From: an uncultured Peptococcaceae bacterium
GTDB lineage: Bacteria; Bacillota; Peptococcia; Peptococcales; Peptococcaceae
Assembly: GCA_902496505.1 (NCBI GenBank)
Contig: CABVBB010000120.1
Coordinates: forward strand, 1 to 6,766
Length of the DNA: 6,766 bases
Direction: 5' to 3'
A model generated the notes under the pieces. The model worked only from the letters and a program-made list of their open reading frames with translations. It searched no databases and was not told the DNA's origin. Positions 5,513 through 6,766 of this stretch are shown in pieces. Both the position numbers and the translations under genes were made by a program. Positions within the stretch are counted from its first letter, which is position 1; every line of letters starts with the position of its first letter.

Positions 5513-6175
5513 TCATTTATGCCATAAGAGTGTGGAAGCATCCAGAACATCTTGCAGCGCGCTGCCCTCCAGCAAGGACAGATCGGTGTAGTCGCCGGTA
5601 TAGTAATAGACTGCATCGATATCATCTGCCCCCTTTTCTGCGGGGCAGATGGTGTATTCACTAAAACTCTGCGAACGGGCAGTCAGCTGATCCCATTTGC
5701 TGTTTTGCAGATAAAAAAACACGTATTCTTTTTCCTGCCCTGCTTGTGGCGCTGTCACCGTGACGGAATGAGCATGTTGGTAGGTGCTGCCGGACAAGCG
5801 CCCTACGATATCCCCCTCTCTCAGGGAGACTGTGATATTATCCTCATAGGCAATGATCTGCTGCGTATGACGAAGAGAGGCTATAGAAGCCGCTGCGATG
5901 ACCATAACGATCAGAAAACAGGCCAGTACTAAAATGATCTGCTTTTTGAAAAGCTTGCGGCGTACAGCCCGAAAAGAGGCGGCTTTCTGTACCTCCTCCG
6001 CTCTGTTTTCCGGTGGTGCGAGCGTGGCTTCTGTGCTGCACATGGCTTGGTAATAGGCCTGACAGGAGGCACATTCTTTGAGATGCGCTTCAACAGTGGC
6101 AGCACTATCAGCACTGCATACGCCGTCATGGTAGAGTGGCAAAAGGTCTTTGATGAGATCACAGGGATATTTCAT
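5513..6175 (-). CDS. Zinc-finger anti-sigma factor (zf-HC2 type), single-pass membrane protein
   Basis: This 220-residue protein should hold the ECF sigma factor of the same operon inactive at the membrane. The cytoplasmic part (1-78) begins with CDLIKDLLPLYHDG, as in clostridial zf-HC2 proteins, and carries the zinc anti-sigma signature H31-x3-C35-x2-C38, with further cysteines at 5 and 20. One membrane helix spans about 79-101, following a basic stretch (VRRKLFKKQ) consistent with a cytoplasmic N-terminus. The extracytoplasmic part (about 102-220) contains no cysteine except C177 and matches no fold I recognise; it probably receives the signal or the proteolytic cut that releases the sigma factor. 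The start is chosen at 6175 because its ATG shares the ATGA overlap with the sigma gene stop and has AAGGAGG (6183-6189) seven bases upstream. A longer reading from 6247 would overlap the sigma gene and lacks this support. Related in organisation to YlaC/YlaD-like pairs, but that name is not proven. Confidence 0.9.
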   Translation of the reverse strand: MKYPCDLIKDLLPLYHDGVCSADSAATVEAHLKECASCQAYYQAMCSTEATLAPPENRAEEVQKAASFRAVRRKLFKKQIILVLACFLIVMVIAAASIASLRHTQQIIAYEDNITVSLREGDIVGRLSGSTYQHAHSVTVTAPQAGQEKEYVFFYLQNSKWDQLTARSQSFSEYTICPAEKGADDIDAVYYYTGDYTDLSLLEGSALQDVLDASTLLWHK

Positions 6176-6645
6176 GACAGGTCCTCCTTGATTTTTATTT
6201 TGGCCCGATGATAGGTGACACGCGCCCAGCTTTCTGATTTGCTCCAAAGGCTGCCGATCTCGGCAAAGGACAATTCACCGAAGGTCCGCATCCAAAACAC
6301 TTCTTTGTACGGCTCGTCCAAGGTATGCAGGATCTGATGCAGATGAAAGGCCATATCTTGGTCGAGCAGCTGCTCCTCTATGCTTTGCTCATTTGGGAAC
6401 ATCTCCAGCGGAAGATCAGCATGGCGCTGGCGGCGCTTGACAGAGGTGTAAAAGCAATTTTTAGCGATCTGGCAAAGCCAGACCTTCAGCTTGCACTGGC
6501 CGCGAAAGGAATCAATGCTTTGCAGCGCCTTAAAAAAGGCCTCTTGGGTGATCTCCTCTGCCCAGGCTTCGTCACGGCAAAGCGTCATGACATAGCGAAA
6601 GACCAGCTCGTGATGATCGGCGTATATCGCCGCAAAGTCTTCCAT
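6172..6645 (-). CDS. ECF-family RNA polymerase sigma factor
   Basis: This 157-residue protein has the minimal two-domain ECF layout, lacking sigma regions 1 and 3. Region 2 spans about 9-71: a YADHHELVFRYVMTLC helix, then AEEITQEAFFKAL for core binding and the SFRGQCKLKVWLCQIAKN segment that normally reads and melts the -10. Region 4 spans about 101-152: LHTLDEPYKEVFWMR, then the helix-turn-helix LSFAEIGSLWSKSESWARVTYHRAK that reads the -35. It would redirect RNA polymerase to stress or envelope genes when freed from the anti-sigma factor encoded next, whose ATG overlaps this stop codon by 4 bases (ATGA). The ATG at 6645 follows GTGAGGTG on the minus strand, with the GAGG core at 6653-6656 seven bases away. 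Three cysteines (23, 51, 64) occur but show no metal motif. A candidate self-recognised promoter lies at 6722-6749. Which ECF subgroup it belongs to would need a profile search. Confidence 0.95.
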   Translation of the reverse strand: MEDFAAIYADHHELVFRYVMTLCRDEAWAEEITQEAFFKALQSIDSFRGQCKLKVWLCQIAKNCFYTSVKRRQRHADLPLEMFPNEQSIEEQLLDQDMAFHLHQILHTLDEPYKEVFWMRTFGELSFAEIGSLWSKSESWARVTYHRAKIKIKEDLS

Positions 6646-6721
6646 TCTAACACCTCACTTTCTGGGAGCATCGATTTCAAAAGAGCTCGGTCAGTACCGC
6701 TCAATTAGGCCTCTTTCCTCT

Positions 6722-6749
6722 AAGACTGCGCAGGAGGCAAAACGTTACA
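6722..6749 (-). promoter_or_regulatory. Candidate autoregulated ECF-type promoter of the sigma/anti-sigma operon
   Basis: Read on the minus strand, TGTAAC (6749-6744) carries the AAC core common to ECF -35 elements. A 16-base spacer leads to AGTCTT (6727-6722), close to the CGTC class of -10 element. A T- and A-rich stretch (6751-6766) lies just upstream, as is usual for such promoters. Transcription would start near 6715, giving a leader of about 70 bases. The -10 match is imperfect and the upstream part is cut by the window edge. Confidence 0.45.
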
Positions 6750-6766
6750 AATTTTTTGGTGAAAAA

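Noticed and set aside
6176..6247. Longer N-terminus for the anti-sigma factor (24 extra residues)
   Set aside because: It overlaps the sigma gene deeply. The ATGA junction with AAGGAGG seven bases upstream and the family-typical start MKYPCDLIKDLLPLY favour 6175.
6732..6761. + strand AGGAGG followed by a GTG at 6759 as a gene start at the right edge
   Set aside because: The spacing of 21 bases is too long, and the segment is better explained as the promoter of the minus-strand sigma operon.

Overview
The window looks like chromosomal DNA from a bacterium of the Bacillota (Firmicutes), possibly Clostridia or Negativicutes. The evidence is AGGAGG-type ribosome binding sites, strong factor-independent terminators, extended TGn-TATAAT promoters, an ECF sigma factor translationally coupled to a one-helix zinc-finger anti-sigma factor, and roughly balanced G+C. 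All five protein genes are signalling or regulatory genes. I see no mobile element, tRNA, rRNA or CRISPR array. The family-level calls are strong. The exact organism and the signals sensed cannot be read from the sequence.

Layout. Bases 1-194 hold no convincing gene. They are rich in short hairpins and run on the + strand into a strong bidirectional terminator (195-240), so they are probably the 3' end of an unidentified transcript, perhaps a structured RNA. Bases 246-2232 (minus strand) encode a two-component system: an OmpR-family response regulator whose 3' end overlaps the start of its membrane histidine kinase. A 260-base divergent control region (2233-2492) follows. It holds a + strand promoter for the next gene, two candidate minus-strand promoters for the two-component operon, an 11-bp-period direct repeat placed like an OmpR/PhoB-class activator site, and a separate perfect 16-base inverted repeat. 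Bases 2493-5429 (plus strand) encode a 978-residue cyclic-di-GMP protein with the order N-terminal region, PAS, GGDEF-like (SGDEF), PAS, GGDEF-like (DGDEF), EAL. A perfect 20-bp hairpin (5451-5505) terminates this gene and also the convergent ECF sigma/anti-sigma operon (5513-6645, minus strand), which has a candidate self-activated promoter near the right edge.

How the genes may work together. The kinase probably phosphorylates the regulator, which probably activates its own operon through the direct repeat and could also act on the divergent c-di-GMP gene. The c-di-GMP protein most likely degrades c-di-GMP through a complete EAL site, with its GGDEF-like and PAS domains as regulators or as a weak cyclase. 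The sigma/anti-sigma pair is a separate envelope-stress-type switch. Any link between it and the other two modules rests only on adjacency. The most interesting targets are the operator architecture of the divergent region, the double degenerate GGDEF arrangement, the cysteine motif in the first PAS region, and the unexplained structured stretch at the left edge.
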